The notes beneath the pieces are model-generated. The model had not been told where the DNA came from and made no database searches. It saw nothing but the letters and a program-made list of their open reading frames with translations. The position numbers and the translations under genes were made by a program. Positions 9,584 to 17,776 of a stretch of 49,973 nucleotides of DNA are shown one piece after another (the first letter of the stretch is position 1; each line of letters starts with the position of its first letter). This DNA is from CAZLFA01 sp964558665 (GTDB lineage Bacteria > Desulfobacterota > Syntrophia > Syntrophales > PHBD01): contig CAZLFA010000024.1 of the NCBI GenBank assembly GCA_964558665.1, positions 1 to 49,973 of the forward strand. Direction: 5' to 3'.

Positions 9584-9967
9584 GTGAAACGGGGATTATT
9601 GATTTTAACTTGCATATTTATTTGTGGTACGGCCAATGCTGCCGATTGGGTTCAGTATGCGGCGAATGAAGAGTTTGCACTGTACTATGATAAAAGCAGT
9701 ATAGAGACAACTGATGAGAACAATAAACTTGTGTCTATAAAAACCCTATACACGATACCCAAAAAACACCCGAAAAAATCCGCTTATGTTCAATCCGTTA
9801 TTTCTGTTTCAGAAATTGACTGCGGAAAGAAGCAATACCGGCCGCTTCTGCTTTCCCTGTTTCTTAAGGATGGAACAATTGACAGCGGTCACACGAATGC
9901 AAAATGGCACACAATAACCCCGGAGATGCCCGTAGCAAAACTGCATAAAATTATCTGCACTAAATGA
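9584..9967 (+). CDS. Secreted Adhesin_E-like small protein
   Basis: A 127-aa protein from a GTG start, 14 nt after the HD-GYP gene, with only a weak ribosome-binding site. Residues 1-19 form a clear Sec signal peptide ending in ANA-A. The mature part has the pattern W..YA......LYYD..SI near its start, then SVSEIDC and YRPLL. That recalls the surface-adhesin protein E (Adhesin_E) fold seen in many short periplasmic proteins. It has two Cys (SEIDC and the C-terminal IICTK) that could form a disulfide. Periplasmic or surface location is well supported. The family name is a pattern judgement, and no adhesion role is shown. Confidence 0.65.
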   Translation: MKRGLLILTCIFICGTANAADWVQYAANEEFALYYDKSSIETTDENNKLVSIKTLYTIPKKHPKKSAYVQSVISVSEIDCGKKQYRPLLLSLFLKDGTIDSGHTNAKWHTITPEMPVAKLHKIICTK

Positions 9968-10295
9968 ATATCTCAAATCTTTACATTTTTTAAGCGTGAT
10001 CACAACGCGTGATCACAACCTTGACATGCCCTCCAAATCCTGTACAATTTCCAGGTAATCCCAATATTATCCCGGATTACGCAATAAAGACGTAATACCC
10101 TTTGACATCCCGGACAAAGCGGCTTTCCGCGGCTCAGAATATTTTTCACAAAAAAATATTTGATTCGCCGCTTGAAAACCCCTCTGACCAGGATAATATT
10201 CACTTATCAAAGTGCCTATGCATTCTATTGCGCAATCTGGGTTTATAATGCTCCGCTGATTTCCTGAATTGCAGAAGACATGGAGGTGCAACCGT
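9968..10295. other. 328-bp intergenic region with tandem and foldback repeats
   Basis: There is no gene here. It holds two perfect tandem copies of a 13-bp unit GCGTGATCACAAC (9994-10006 and 10007-10019), each containing the palindrome GTGATCAC, and then the full-length foldback repeat described separately. A TATAAT at 10244-10249 lies just beyond the repeat and about 47 nt before the next start codon, but no good -35 box matches it. Confidence 0.6.
10069..10243 (+). repeat. MITE-like foldback repeat, copy A (full length)
   Basis: An element of about 175 bp with terminal inverted repeats: left CCCGGATTACGCAATA (10071 onward) and right TATTGCGCAATCTGGG (14 of 16 pairing). The centre reads CGGCTCAGAATATTTTTCAC, followed by an A-run and ATATTTGATTCG, which can fold back on itself. 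It matches the reverse complement of copy C (24699-24878) at about 85% by eye over its whole length, and the left two-thirds of copy B (24094-24208). No transposase is in the window, so it would be non-autonomous if mobile. Confidence 0.75.
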
Positions 10296-11264
10296 ATGTT
10301 TACCCTGACGGATATGGACGGCCCAAAAAAAAGAAATATTGCGGTGTTGCTTTTGTTTGCCGCATTTAACTTGTGTATTCCGTCTTTTGCCGGTGCCTGT
10401 TCCTGCGCCTGGAAAGGTCCTTTTCTTACAGCGGCCAGGGACGCTCCTTTGGTAGTCATCGGAAAAATCATACGTCATCATCCGGGCAGATCTCCGACCA
10501 TGGATGTTCTGGTGTCGGAAACGCTCAAAGGCGGCATTTTAGATTCGGGAATGACAATTCAGATGGGAGACGGAATGCATTGCCGTCCGGCCATCGATGC
10601 TTTCCCTGTCGGAACCAAATGGGTTCTGGCGCTGAATGGACAGGGAGCAAAACCGGGTAACGGCTGGGCGATATCTCATTGCGGAGAGTACTGGCTGCGA
10701 TTGGAAAATGATTATGTCACCGGCAGTATCGACGGGGGTATGAAGCAGATCAAAAGAATGCACCTGCAGAAATTCAAACAAAGATTTTTATATCCAAAAT
10801 TCAATGAAAAATTTTCCGGAAGAATTGAGGCAGGTAAACAGTTCCGCCGAAATTTCGGTTCGCGTTTCGAGTTTATTCTGAAGCCGATGCCTGAAGGATG
10901 GCAAATATTCGTTAAGGAGTTCGGACGGGATGAGGATCTTGCACGACTGACTCCGCCTTTTCACTTCACGCCCAATCCCCGGGAAATAGAAGGTTGGCAC
11001 TTTTTAAAAAACCCGTCTGCATGTGCCCACCGCCCTTATAACGCCCATGCCGGTCCCGCCAATCCCCGCAAGTTTATTTTTTCCCCTGAAGTGGGCAAAA
11101 GTATCACGTATAGCTCTGAGACAGGCAGTATCGCTGTAAAACACGTGGAGAGCTTCGGCCGGGGCTTGCTGAAAATCGAAAAGTTCAAGTTGACTGAAGG
11201 AAAGGACGGTTGCCCGAAAATCGAGTGGATGACATTTTCCGTTCAACTGGAAGGCGGATACTGA
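10296..11264 (+). CDS. Secreted protein with TIMP/NTR-like N-terminal domain
   Basis: Chosen start: ATG 10296 with GGAGGTG about 7 nt upstream (the frame opens at 10269), giving 322 aa. A hydrophobic signal segment (about 14-35) ends in AGA just before CSC, so signal peptidase cleavage would leave a Cys-x-Cys N-terminus. The next 110 residues fit an NTR/TIMP-like domain: VVIGKI strand, VSETLKGG, a Cys in MHCRP, WVLALN, then SHCGEYWL. The C-terminal 200 residues, with two Cys, are not recognised. AGAC might instead be a poor lipobox. Extracytoplasmic location is well supported, and the domain call is by pattern only. It stands between foldback copy A and a convergent ATPase gene. Confidence 0.7.
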   Translation: MFTLTDMDGPKKRNIAVLLLFAAFNLCIPSFAGACSCAWKGPFLTAARDAPLVVIGKIIRHHPGRSPTMDVLVSETLKGGILDSGMTIQMGDGMHCRPAIDAFPVGTKWVLALNGQGAKPGNGWAISHCGEYWLRLENDYVTGSIDGGMKQIKRMHLQKFKQRFLYPKFNEKFSGRIEAGKQFRRNFGSRFEFILKPMPEGWQIFVKEFGRDEDLARLTPPFHFTPNPREIEGWHFLKNPSACAHRPYNAHAGPANPRKFIFSPEVGKSITYSSETGSIAVKHVESFGRGLLKIEKFKLTEGKDGCPKIEWMTFSVQLEGGY

Positions 11265-11374
11265 ATTATACGGGCATCCACATCAGGATCGTAAAATACC
11301 TTCATGATGTCCTCAATATTTTTTTGTCGCGAGCAGGGATAAATCCCCGCACCCATTTTCCCCCTCCCCTTCAT

Positions 11375-11395
11375 CCCCTCCCGCCAAGGGAGGGG
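11375..11395. repeat. G/C-rich hairpin in convergent intergenic region
   Basis: CCCCTCCC (11375-11382), loop GCCAA, GGGAGGGG (11388-11395): a perfect 8-bp stem within a pyrimidine-rich tract in the 270-bp gap between two convergent genes. It could stall transcription from either side but has no T-run. The rest of this gap shows no gene. Confidence 0.5.
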
Positions 11396-11534
11396 AAGTA
11401 TAAATGATCAAAGAACCAAATGACCAAATAACCTATTTGCCGGAACGCACCGGGAAAGCCCGGTCGTTGATGCGGGCGTCAAAAGAACATTGTGGGACAA
11501 TCTCTCTCCCGAGGGGGAAAAGTTGAAGGCGAAA

Positions 11535-12698
11535 TTACTTCAGCAATTGGCCACAGTCTTTCCAGCCGACAACTTTTATGCCTTTTTGCTGGTAAGATTC
11601 ATCGCCGCCATAGATCAGCGCGGGGCCGGCAGCTTTTTCTCCGGCCAGTGCGCGCCATTTCTCCAATCCGGCAAATGATTCATGGGTCAGGGTCATTCCT
11701 GATTTGATTTCTATCGGGACAAGCTTTGTGCCATGTTCAATAATCAAATCGACTTCATTGCCGTTGTTATCCCGCCAGAAATAAAAAGCGGGCCTTTCTC
11801 CCCGGTTCAAACGCGACTTGATCAGTTCCGCAATAATTAAGGTTTCAAAAATGCTTCCCCGCAGCGGATGCGTTTCCACCTGCTCGGGAGTCCTTATTCC
11901 CAGAAGCCAGGCAATCAGGCCGACATCGTAAAAATAGAGCTTGGGCATTTTGACGAGACGTTTATTAAAATTGGCCGTATGCGGCCGGAGCAGGAACACA
12001 AGATAGCTTGCCTCCAGGACGGATATCCAAGCCTTGGCAGTATTATGCGTGATGCCACATTCCGTGGCCAGCGAAGACAGGTTGAGCAACTGGCCGGTGC
12101 GCCCGGCGCACAATCGCACGAATCGCTGAAAGGTTTCCAGTTCCTGAATTTTCAGAAGTTGCCTGACATCCCGTTCAACGTATGCGACAACATACGCGCC
12201 ATACCATGAGGCGGGCGCGAGCGCCCGATCGTATATCGGCGGATAACACCCGGCGAGCAGCATGTCATTTATAGACGCGGGCAGTTGATCCGCGGCGGAT
12301 AATTCCGGTAGGGCAAACGGCAGCAGTTCCAGAAAAGCAGTTCGCCCGGCCAGCGATTGCGTGATGCCGGACATCAGCCCGAACTGCTGTGAGCCTGTCA
12401 GGATATAAAGCCCCATGCGGCCGTCTTTATCGACCAGAGTCTGCAAATAGGAAAGAATTTCCGGAGAACGCTGCACTTCATCCAGCACCGCGCCGTTGGG
12501 AAAGCGCGCCAGAAATGAACGTGGATCATCTTTGGCGGCCTGGCGGATATCAGGCTCTTCCAGTGAAGCATACGGTTTGTTCTTAAAGATCGCCCTGGCC
12601 AGAGTTGTTTTGCCGGACTGCCGCGGACCTGTCATGGTAACGATGGGAAACCCGCGCAGCAGGTTTTTGACCGTTTTTTCCGCAAGTCGATCAATCAT
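11535..12698 (-). CDS. AAA_14/DUF4143 ATP-binding protein
   Basis: A 387-aa member of a widespread but poorly characterised family. The N-terminal P-loop ATPase has Walker A GPRQSGKTTL (about 24-33), the Walker B-like AVLDEVQ, and the LTGSQQ sensor motif. The C-terminal DUF4143 part has YFYDVGLIAWLLGI and a PD-(D/E)xK-like arrangement, with NEVDLI followed by PIEIKSG. Such genes are common in accessory regions and are sometimes proposed to act in defence or toxin-like roles, but no substrate is established. It is monocistronic, full length, and read towards the secreted protein gene. A promoter is visible just upstream. Intact motifs suggest a functional protein. Confidence 0.9.
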   Translation of the reverse strand: MIDRLAEKTVKNLLRGFPIVTMTGPRQSGKTTLARAIFKNKPYASLEEPDIRQAAKDDPRSFLARFPNGAVLDEVQRSPEILSYLQTLVDKDGRMGLYILTGSQQFGLMSGITQSLAGRTAFLELLPFALPELSAADQLPASINDMLLAGCYPPIYDRALAPASWYGAYVVAYVERDVRQLLKIQELETFQRFVRLCAGRTGQLLNLSSLATECGITHNTAKAWISVLEASYLVFLLRPHTANFNKRLVKMPKLYFYDVGLIAWLLGIRTPEQVETHPLRGSIFETLIIAELIKSRLNRGERPAFYFWRDNNGNEVDLIIEHGTKLVPIEIKSGMTLTHESFAGLEKWRALAGEKAAGPALIYGGDESYQQKGIKVVGWKDCGQLLK

Positions 12699-12716
12699 GA
12701 TGAATGCCTACACGAA

Positions 12717-12745
12717 ATTATACAATTTGTCAAAAGCTTTTACAA
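12717..12745 (-). promoter_or_regulatory. Candidate sigma70 promoter of the DUF4143 ATPase gene
   Basis: On the minus strand, TTGTAA (12745-12740), a 17-nt spacer and a perfect TATAAT (12722-12717) lie about 19 nt before the ATG at 12698, implying a very short leader. Confidence 0.5.
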
Positions 12746-12902
12746 TCTGGATAAAGCCTTCGCCTTCCGGGAGAAGGAACTGCGCTGTCTCATAATGTGA
12801 ATCCCCGGACGGGACCAGGGCATTAGGGGCAGCAACCGGGAAATTGTGTAACAGCGATCGGTTTATTCAAACAAGTGTATTGGTGAATCGTCGTGACTGC
12901 AT

Positions 12903-12922
12903 GGAACAGGCATGCCTGTTCC
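12903..12922. repeat. Perfect 20-bp palindrome
   Basis: GGAACAGGCATGCCTGTTCC is a perfect palindrome about 45 nt beyond the end of livF and in the upstream region of the ATPase. It may be a palindromic intergenic repeat or part of the liv operon's 3' end. No T-tract follows on either strand. Confidence 0.6.
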
Positions 12923-12966
12923 CTACAATAGACCAACGCAGCTAGCGCTCTGATTCAGAACTGGAG

Positions 12967-13683
12967 CTATGCGCCCAGATAGGCTTCCTTTACCCTCGGA
13001 TCCCCCATCAACTCCCCGCCCGTCCCGGAAAGGACAATGTTTCCTGTCTCCAGAACGTAACCGCGCGAAGCCACACGCAGCGCCATGTTGGCATTCTGTT
13101 CCACCAGCAGGATCGTCGTGCCGCTTTTGTTTATATCGACGAGGACATGAAATATATCCTGCACCAGCTTGGGCGCCAGGCCCATCGAAGGCTCGTCCAG
13201 CAGCATCAGGGCGCCGCGGCTCATCAGCGCCCTCGCCACGGCCAGCATCTGCTGCTCTCCTCCGGAAAGCGTGCCGCCCAGTTGCTTTTTCCTTTCCTCA
13301 AGACGCGGGAAAAGGGCAAAGACTTTTTTGTAGTCTCTTTCTATCTCGCCTTTATCTTTGCGCTGCCAGGTTGCCAGTTTGAGATTTTCGTAAACGGTGA
13401 GATTCCCGAATATGCCCCTGCCCTCCGGCACCTGTGCGATACCTGCCGCCACGATCCTGTCCGGAGCAAGACCGCCCATGTCAATGCCCCTATAAGATAT
13501 AGTCCCGGTAAAATCGGTAATGCCCGATATGGCTCTGAGTGTGGACGATTTTCCGGCGCCGTTGGCTCCGATCAGTGTGACAATCTCTCCCTCATGCACG
13601 TCGAAGGAGATTCCCTTCACGGCTCTGATGCTTTGATAGGCTACGGTAAGATCACGGACGGAAAGAACCGTTTCGCCGTTCAT
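12967..13683 (-). CDS. livF: Branched-chain amino-acid ABC transporter ATPase LivF
   Basis: A 238-aa cytoplasmic ATPase that, with LivG, drives uptake of branched-chain (and perhaps other) amino acids. Walker A is GANGAGKSS (about 36-44), the signature is LSGGEQQ, Walker B is LMLLDEPSMGLAP, and the switch histidine is replaced by the LivF-typical VEQN. Length is normal for LivF. Its ATG overlaps the livG stop by 4 nt (ATGA), so translation is coupled. It is the last gene of the livKHMGF operon. Substrate range cannot be told from the ATPase. Confidence 0.96.
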   Translation of the reverse strand: MNGETVLSVRDLTVAYQSIRAVKGISFDVHEGEIVTLIGANGAGKSSTLRAISGITDFTGTISYRGIDMGGLAPDRIVAAGIAQVPEGRGIFGNLTVYENLKLATWQRKDKGEIERDYKKVFALFPRLEERKKQLGGTLSGGEQQMLAVARALMSRGALMLLDEPSMGLAPKLVQDIFHVLVDINKSGTTILLVEQNANMALRVASRGYVLETGNIVLSGTGGELMGDPRVKEAYLGA

Positions 13684-14450
13684 TGAACAACCTCCTCCCC
13701 GAGATATGCCTCCATGACCGCCTTGTCGTTCCTGATCTCTTCCGGCCTTCCCGAAGCGATAGTTGCACCGAAATCCAGCACCACGAGCCTTTCACATATC
13801 CCCATGATCAATCGCATCTGATGCTCGATCAGCAGAATGGTCAGATTGTAAGTCCTGCGCACCCACTCGATGAACTCCATCATCTGCGTTATCTCTCCCT
13901 GGTTCATGCCCGCCGCAGGCTCGTCCAGGAGCAGCAGCTTGGGCTGCGTGGCCAGAGCCCGGGCGATCTCAAGGCGTCTCTGCAATCCGTAGGGAAGATT
14001 CTTCGCCCTCACACCGATCATATCATCGAGTTTAAAGGCGGCAAGAAGTTCCATGGAGTGATCGATGACCCTCTGCTCTTCTCTGCGGAACCTGCCGATG
14101 CGCAGCAGCGCCTCCAGAGGGCTGTAGTTTGTCCGGCTGTAATGGGCGACACGCACGTTGTCCAGCACGGACAGCTCTTTGAAAAGGCGTATGTTCTGGA
14201 AGGTGCGGGCAATGCCCAGGCTCGTTATCCGGTGCGGCGTCCCGCCGACGATCTCGGCTCCGCCCATAGTGATGCTGCCTTCCGTCGCCCTGTAGACACC
14301 CGTGATCAGATTGAACACGGTGGTCTTGCCGGCGCCGTTGGGACCTATGATTCCGATAAGTTCATAAGGCGCAATTTCCAGATTGAAGTTGGAGACGGCG
14401 CACAATCCCCCGAAGTAGTGGGTCACGCCTTCAGCCCTCAGCAGGTGCAT
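13680..14450 (-). CDS. livG: Branched-chain amino-acid ABC transporter ATPase LivG
   Basis: A 256-aa ATPase. Walker A is GPNGAGKTT, the signature is PYGLQRRLEIARAL, Walker B is LLLLDEPAAGMN, and the H-loop is LIEHQM. The open frame reaches 14525, but MHLLRAEGVTHYFGG from the ATG at 14450 is the typical LivG start, and AAGGAG lies about 7 nt before it. This start is inside the 3' end of livM (about 20-nt overlap). It pairs with LivF on the cytoplasmic side of the LivHM permease. The length suits the family. Confidence 0.95.
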   Translation of the reverse strand: MHLLRAEGVTHYFGGLCAVSNFNLEIAPYELIGIIGPNGAGKTTVFNLITGVYRATEGSITMGGAEIVGGTPHRITSLGIARTFQNIRLFKELSVLDNVRVAHYSRTNYSPLEALLRIGRFRREEQRVIDHSMELLAAFKLDDMIGVRAKNLPYGLQRRLEIARALATQPKLLLLDEPAAGMNQGEITQMMEFIEWVRRTYNLTILLIEHQMRLIMGICERLVVLDFGATIASGRPEEIRNDKAVMEAYLGEEVVQ

Positions 14451-15462
14451 CCGACATCTCCTTATCTTTTTTATGCCTCCGCAAACGCAGCACATTGAGA
14501 TCGCGTCCCGGGACAAACCAGACAAACTCCCTCAGCCCCATTATGCCGTAAGGGCGGTAGATCATCAGCAGCACCAGGGTCAAAGGCATGACCACCATCC
14601 GCCAGATGCCCATCGGCCTTAAAACCTCCAGCAGCACGGTAAAGATGGTTGCGCCGATCACGGAACCTGCTATGGAACCGATGCCGCCCAGATAAACCAT
14701 GATCAGGATGTCTGTGGATTTGAGGATGTCAAACATCCTCGGGTTGATGAACTGCAGAACGTGGGCGAACAGCGCCCCGGCAACGCCGGCAAAGAACGAG
14801 GAGACAACAAAGACGATTACTTTCACCTGCCGGCTGTGTACGCTCATGAGGTCCCCGGCGATTTCATCCTCCCTGATGGCAAGCACGCCCCTGCCGAAGT
14901 TGGAGTAAACCAGATTGCGGATTATCCAGATGGAAAGGGCCGTCCAGAAAAACACCCAGGTGAGGTTTGTCAGCTTGTCCATTCCCAGCATGCCGCGCGG
15001 TCCGCCGACGGCATCGATATTCTCCAGAATAGATTTGACGATCATGTTGAAGGCCAGCGTGACAATGGCCAGGTAGTCGCCCCTCGTCCGGAAAGACGGT
15101 ATGGCCACGACAAGACCGATCAGCGCCGCAACTAAGCCGCCCGCCAGCACGGCCAGCGGGAAAAACAGGTTATCCAGGCCGGACGGTGCAATGTGTACGG
15201 TGATAATTGCCGCTACATATGCGCCGACGGCCATGAAACCGGCATGTCCGACGGAAAACTCGCCCATGTAGCCGTTGACCAGATTCAGGCTGACCGCGAG
15301 AATGATATTGATGCCGACGTACATGAGCACAAGCTGAACGTACTGATCGACAAAACCGAACCGGTCCACCGCCAGACAGAAAATGAATCCGCCGGCAAAC
15401 AGGGCGATCATCACCCTCCGGTCGCTGAGAAGTTCTTTGAGTTTATGCCATCTGTCGCTCAT
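14431..15462 (-). CDS. livM: Branched-chain amino-acid ABC transporter permease LivM
   Basis: A 343-aa integral membrane permease with about nine hydrophobic segments. Family landmarks are LNLVNGYMGEFSVGHAGFMAVGAY near residues 60-85 (shown here only as its key Gly/His pattern), RTRGDYLAIVTLAF for the coupling region, and GGIGSIAGSVIGA near residue 275. It forms the channel with LivH. It starts 12 nt after the livH stop, and its charged C-terminal tail overlaps livG. The function is secure by family and by operon; transported amino acids remain inferred. Confidence 0.95.
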   Translation of the reverse strand: MSDRWHKLKELLSDRRVMIALFAGGFIFCLAVDRFGFVDQYVQLVLMYVGINIILAVSLNLVNGYMGEFSVGHAGFMAVGAYVAAIITVHIAPSGLDNLFFPLAVLAGGLVAALIGLVVAIPSFRTRGDYLAIVTLAFNMIVKSILENIDAVGGPRGMLGMDKLTNLTWVFFWTALSIWIIRNLVYSNFGRGVLAIREDEIAGDLMSVHSRQVKVIVFVVSSFFAGVAGALFAHVLQFINPRMFDILKSTDILIMVYLGGIGSIAGSVIGATIFTVLLEVLRPMGIWRMVVMPLTLVLLMIYRPYGIMGLREFVWFVPGRDLNVLRLRRHKKDKEMSDAPAEG

Positions 15463-15474
15463 CGTTTATAATTC

Positions 15475-16356
15475 TCACACCTTCTGCGGCTGCGGCTTTC
15501 CCAGAATGCCGTACGGCCTGTAGATCAGAAGCACAAACAACAGGGCGAAGGCCACGAAGTCCCGGTAAGTGGACGGCAGAAAGGCCGCGACAAGTATCTC
15601 CACTGCCCCCAGAATAAATCCGCCGATCATGGCGCCGCGGATGTTTCCTATGCCGCCTACGACGGCCGATATGAAGGCCTTCCATCCGATCATGATTCCC
15701 ATATACGGATCGATGACGGGATAGGCCAGTCCGTACATGACGCCGGCCGCCGCCCCCAGGCCGGTCCCGATGGCAAAGGTCACGGATATAACCAGATTGA
15801 GGGGCACGCCCATCAGGGGCACAGTGACCTTGTCCCAGGAAATGGCCCTCATCGCCATGCCCACCATCGTCCGCCGCACGATAAAATCCAGAATAATCAT
15901 CAGCATGACGGACAAAGCGATGATTAAAACCTGGAGTGACGACACCGTCAGGCCGGCAATGTTCCAGGTAATATTATCAATCAGCGGCGGGATATGCTGG
16001 GGATAGGGGCAGATAGCCAGGGTGAAATTCTCAAGAAATATGCCTACCCCCAAAGCGGTAATGATCGCCGAGACGCGGGGGGCATTGCGAAGCGGCTTGT
16101 AAGCCAGTCTCTCGATCAGGACACCGAGCAGCGCCACGCCGAGCATGGACAGAAGCAGCGAAGGCACAAAGGACAATCCCAGAAAGGTTACCAGGACAAG
16201 ACAGAAGAAAGCGCCGATCATGAACAGATCGCCGTGCGCAAAATTGATCATCGTCAGGATACCGTAAACCATCGTGTATCCCAGGGCGATCAGCGCATAG
16301 ATGCTTCCCAGTTGTAAAGCGTTGAGGGCCTGCTGGAGGATGTATGTCATGGGCAC
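15475..16356 (-). CDS. livH: Branched-chain amino-acid ABC transporter permease LivH
   Basis: A permease of about 293 aa with eight or so membrane segments. LivH landmarks are LGSIYALIALGYTMVYG at the N-terminus, NFAHGDLFMIGAF, and GGIGNIRGAMIGG near residue 240. The GTG at 16356 is chosen because GGAAGGG lies 8 nt upstream; an ATG at 16350 is the alternative but would be 14 nt away. The Shine-Dalgarno lies inside the 3' arm of a stable hairpin between livK and livH, which could lower translation relative to livK. The open frame extends to 16377 without better support. Confidence 0.93.
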   Translation of the reverse strand: MPMTYILQQALNALQLGSIYALIALGYTMVYGILTMINFAHGDLFMIGAFFCLVLVTFLGLSFVPSLLLSMLGVALLGVLIERLAYKPLRNAPRVSAIITALGVGIFLENFTLAICPYPQHIPPLIDNITWNIAGLTVSSLQVLIIALSVMLMIILDFIVRRTMVGMAMRAISWDKVTVPLMGVPLNLVISVTFAIGTGLGAAAGVMYGLAYPVIDPYMGIMIGWKAFISAVVGGIGNIRGAMIGGFILGAVEILVAAFLPSTYRDFVAFALLFVLLIYRPYGILGKPQPQKV

Positions 16357-16362
16357 ATAAAA

Positions 16363-16396
16363 GCCCTTCCGCAGCATTTCTGTCCTGCGGAAGGGC
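16363..16396 (-). terminator. Intercistronic attenuator-like hairpin between livK and livH
   Basis: Read on the minus strand, GCCCTTCCGCAG, a 10-nt loop, then CTGCGGAAGGGC, followed by TTTTAT: a perfect 12-bp stem just after livK. It resembles a leaky intrinsic terminator. The 3' arm contains the GGAAGGG ribosome-binding site of livH, so the same stem could also hide it. This arrangement would give high binding protein and lower permease, as is common in ABC operons. Confidence 0.75.
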
Positions 16397-16424
16397 GGTT
16401 CAATCGGCAGATAAGTGATCCTGC

Positions 16425-17588
16425 TTACGGATTGGCGTTGGCGTACCAGACGAACTTCCCGTCCTTTATCTTGAGGATCACCGCGCTCTTGATGGGATCA
16501 CCCGATCCTTCCGTGAGTTTCATGTCGCCTGTAACTCCCGCGTACTTGGGAACTTTAGCCAGGGCGTCGCGAATCGCCTGGCGATCCAGCGAATTGGCAC
16601 TCTTGATGGCCTGCCACAGGAGTCCGAATGAGTCATAGGTGAGCGCCGCCACGTCATCGGGAACCGTCCCGTATTTGGCCTTGTAGCTTTCGATGAACTT
16701 CTTGGTGGCGGGTGTGGCTGCGTCAGCCGCGTAGTGGGTGCTGAAGTAATATCCCTCGCAGTCCTTGCCGCAGAGTTTTACCAACTCGGCGCTGCCCCAC
16801 GAATCGCTTCCCAGGAACGGGGCGGTTATGCCCAGTCTCTTGGCCTGCTGAATCTGGAGGGGGACCTCGCTATAGTAGTTGGGGAGAAAGATAATATCCG
16901 GCGAGGCACTCTTGATCTTGGTCAACTGCGCAGAGAAATCCTTGTCGTTGGTCGTGTATGTCTCAAAGGCCACAACGCTGCCGCCGTTCTCCTCATAAGT
17001 CTTCTTGAAGAACTCGGCGATGCCCTTATTATATTCGGACGCCACATCGTAGAGGACGGCAGCTTTTTTCATCTTGAGGCTGTCCAGGGTGAACTTCGCC
17101 AGCACCCGGCCCTGGAAAGGATCGATGAAGCAGGAACGGAAGACATATTTTTTCGGGGCATTGCTCTTGGCATCCAGCGTAGTTTTGGGAGCCGTCGACC
17201 AGGGCGTGATCAGCACCACTTTTGAGCTCTCGGCAATCTCGGATGCCGGCAGGGCATAACGGCTCGCATTGGGGCCGATGATCGCCACGACCTTCTCCTG
17301 CGTGATCAGCTTCTGCGCCGCGGAGGCAGACTGATCGGCTTTGCCTGCATTGTCTTCAACGGCCAGTTCGACCTTCATTTTCTTGCCGGCTATTTCCAGA
17401 CCTCCCGCATCGTTGATCTCCTTTACCGCCATCTCGGCTGCGTTTTTACATGAAGCGCCCACGGCAGGGATATCGCCGGTGAGTTCGGCTATAACTCCTA
17501 CCTTGACTCCATCCGAACCTTTCGAGCACCCGGACAGAATAAAACCCGCAATGACCGCCATCACTAACCACGAGAATCTCTTTCCCAT
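16425..17588 (-). CDS. livK: Branched-chain amino-acid binding lipoprotein LivK
   Basis: A 387-aa periplasmic-binding lipoprotein of the LivJ/LivK type (Peripla_BP_6). From the ATG at 17588, a lipoprotein signal peptide runs to the lipobox LSGC (about 17-20). The mature domain opens VKVGVIAELTGDIPAVG and contains NDAGG, VVAIIGPNAS and YNKGIAEFFK, typical of two-lobed amino-acid receptors. GGAGAG sits 6-7 nt before this ATG. An in-frame GTG at 17651, also with AAAGGAG upstream, would add a polar 21-residue N-terminus before the signal peptide, which is unlikely. It is the first gene of the operon, behind a strong promoter and a structured leader. Confidence 0.95.
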   Translation of the reverse strand: MGKRFSWLVMAVIAGFILSGCSKGSDGVKVGVIAELTGDIPAVGASCKNAAEMAVKEINDAGGLEIAGKKMKVELAVEDNAGKADQSASAAQKLITQEKVVAIIGPNASRYALPASEIAESSKVVLITPWSTAPKTTLDAKSNAPKKYVFRSCFIDPFQGRVLAKFTLDSLKMKKAAVLYDVASEYNKGIAEFFKKTYEENGGSVVAFETYTTNDKDFSAQLTKIKSASPDIIFLPNYYSEVPLQIQQAKRLGITAPFLGSDSWGSAELVKLCGKDCEGYYFSTHYAADAATPATKKFIESYKAKYGTVPDDVAALTYDSFGLLWQAIKSANSLDRQAIRDALAKVPKYAGVTGDMKLTEGSGDPIKSAVILKIKDGKFVWYANANP

Positions 17589-17655
17589 AATAGTCTCTCC
17601 TTCATAATTGTTGACAACCTTGTCTTCCTGCTTCCGCTTGACCGGTATCACTGCA

Positions 17656-17768
17656 CTCCTTTAATCAGGCCTCCCCGGCACATCGATATCGATACATTGA
17701 GGAGCCGGCGGCAACGCCGTCGCTGATCGTGCCCTGATTCAGAACCGGAAAGGAATCCTTTCCGCACA
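17656..17768 (-). promoter_or_regulatory. Structured 5' leader of the liv operon
   Basis: The predicted livK transcript begins near 17770 and has about 180 nt of leader. AATCAGG and GCAC near its 5' side pair with GTGC and CCTGATT about 70 nt later (plus-strand 17663-17669 and 17730-17740). They enclose a CGGCG/CGCCG hairpin (about 17706-17720) and the palindrome ATCGATATCGAT. A further imperfect stem, CGGAAAAGG with CCTTTCCG, lies at the extreme 5' end. An AAAGGAG follows the closing stem directly. It does not match a riboswitch class that I recognise. Confidence 0.45.
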
Positions 17769-17776
17769 GCATCGAA

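Noticed and set aside
17746..17763. Apparent perfect palindrome GGAAAGG..CCTTTTCC in the liv leader
   Set aside because: The right arm has one extra T, so it is only an imperfect stem; kept only as part of the leader description.
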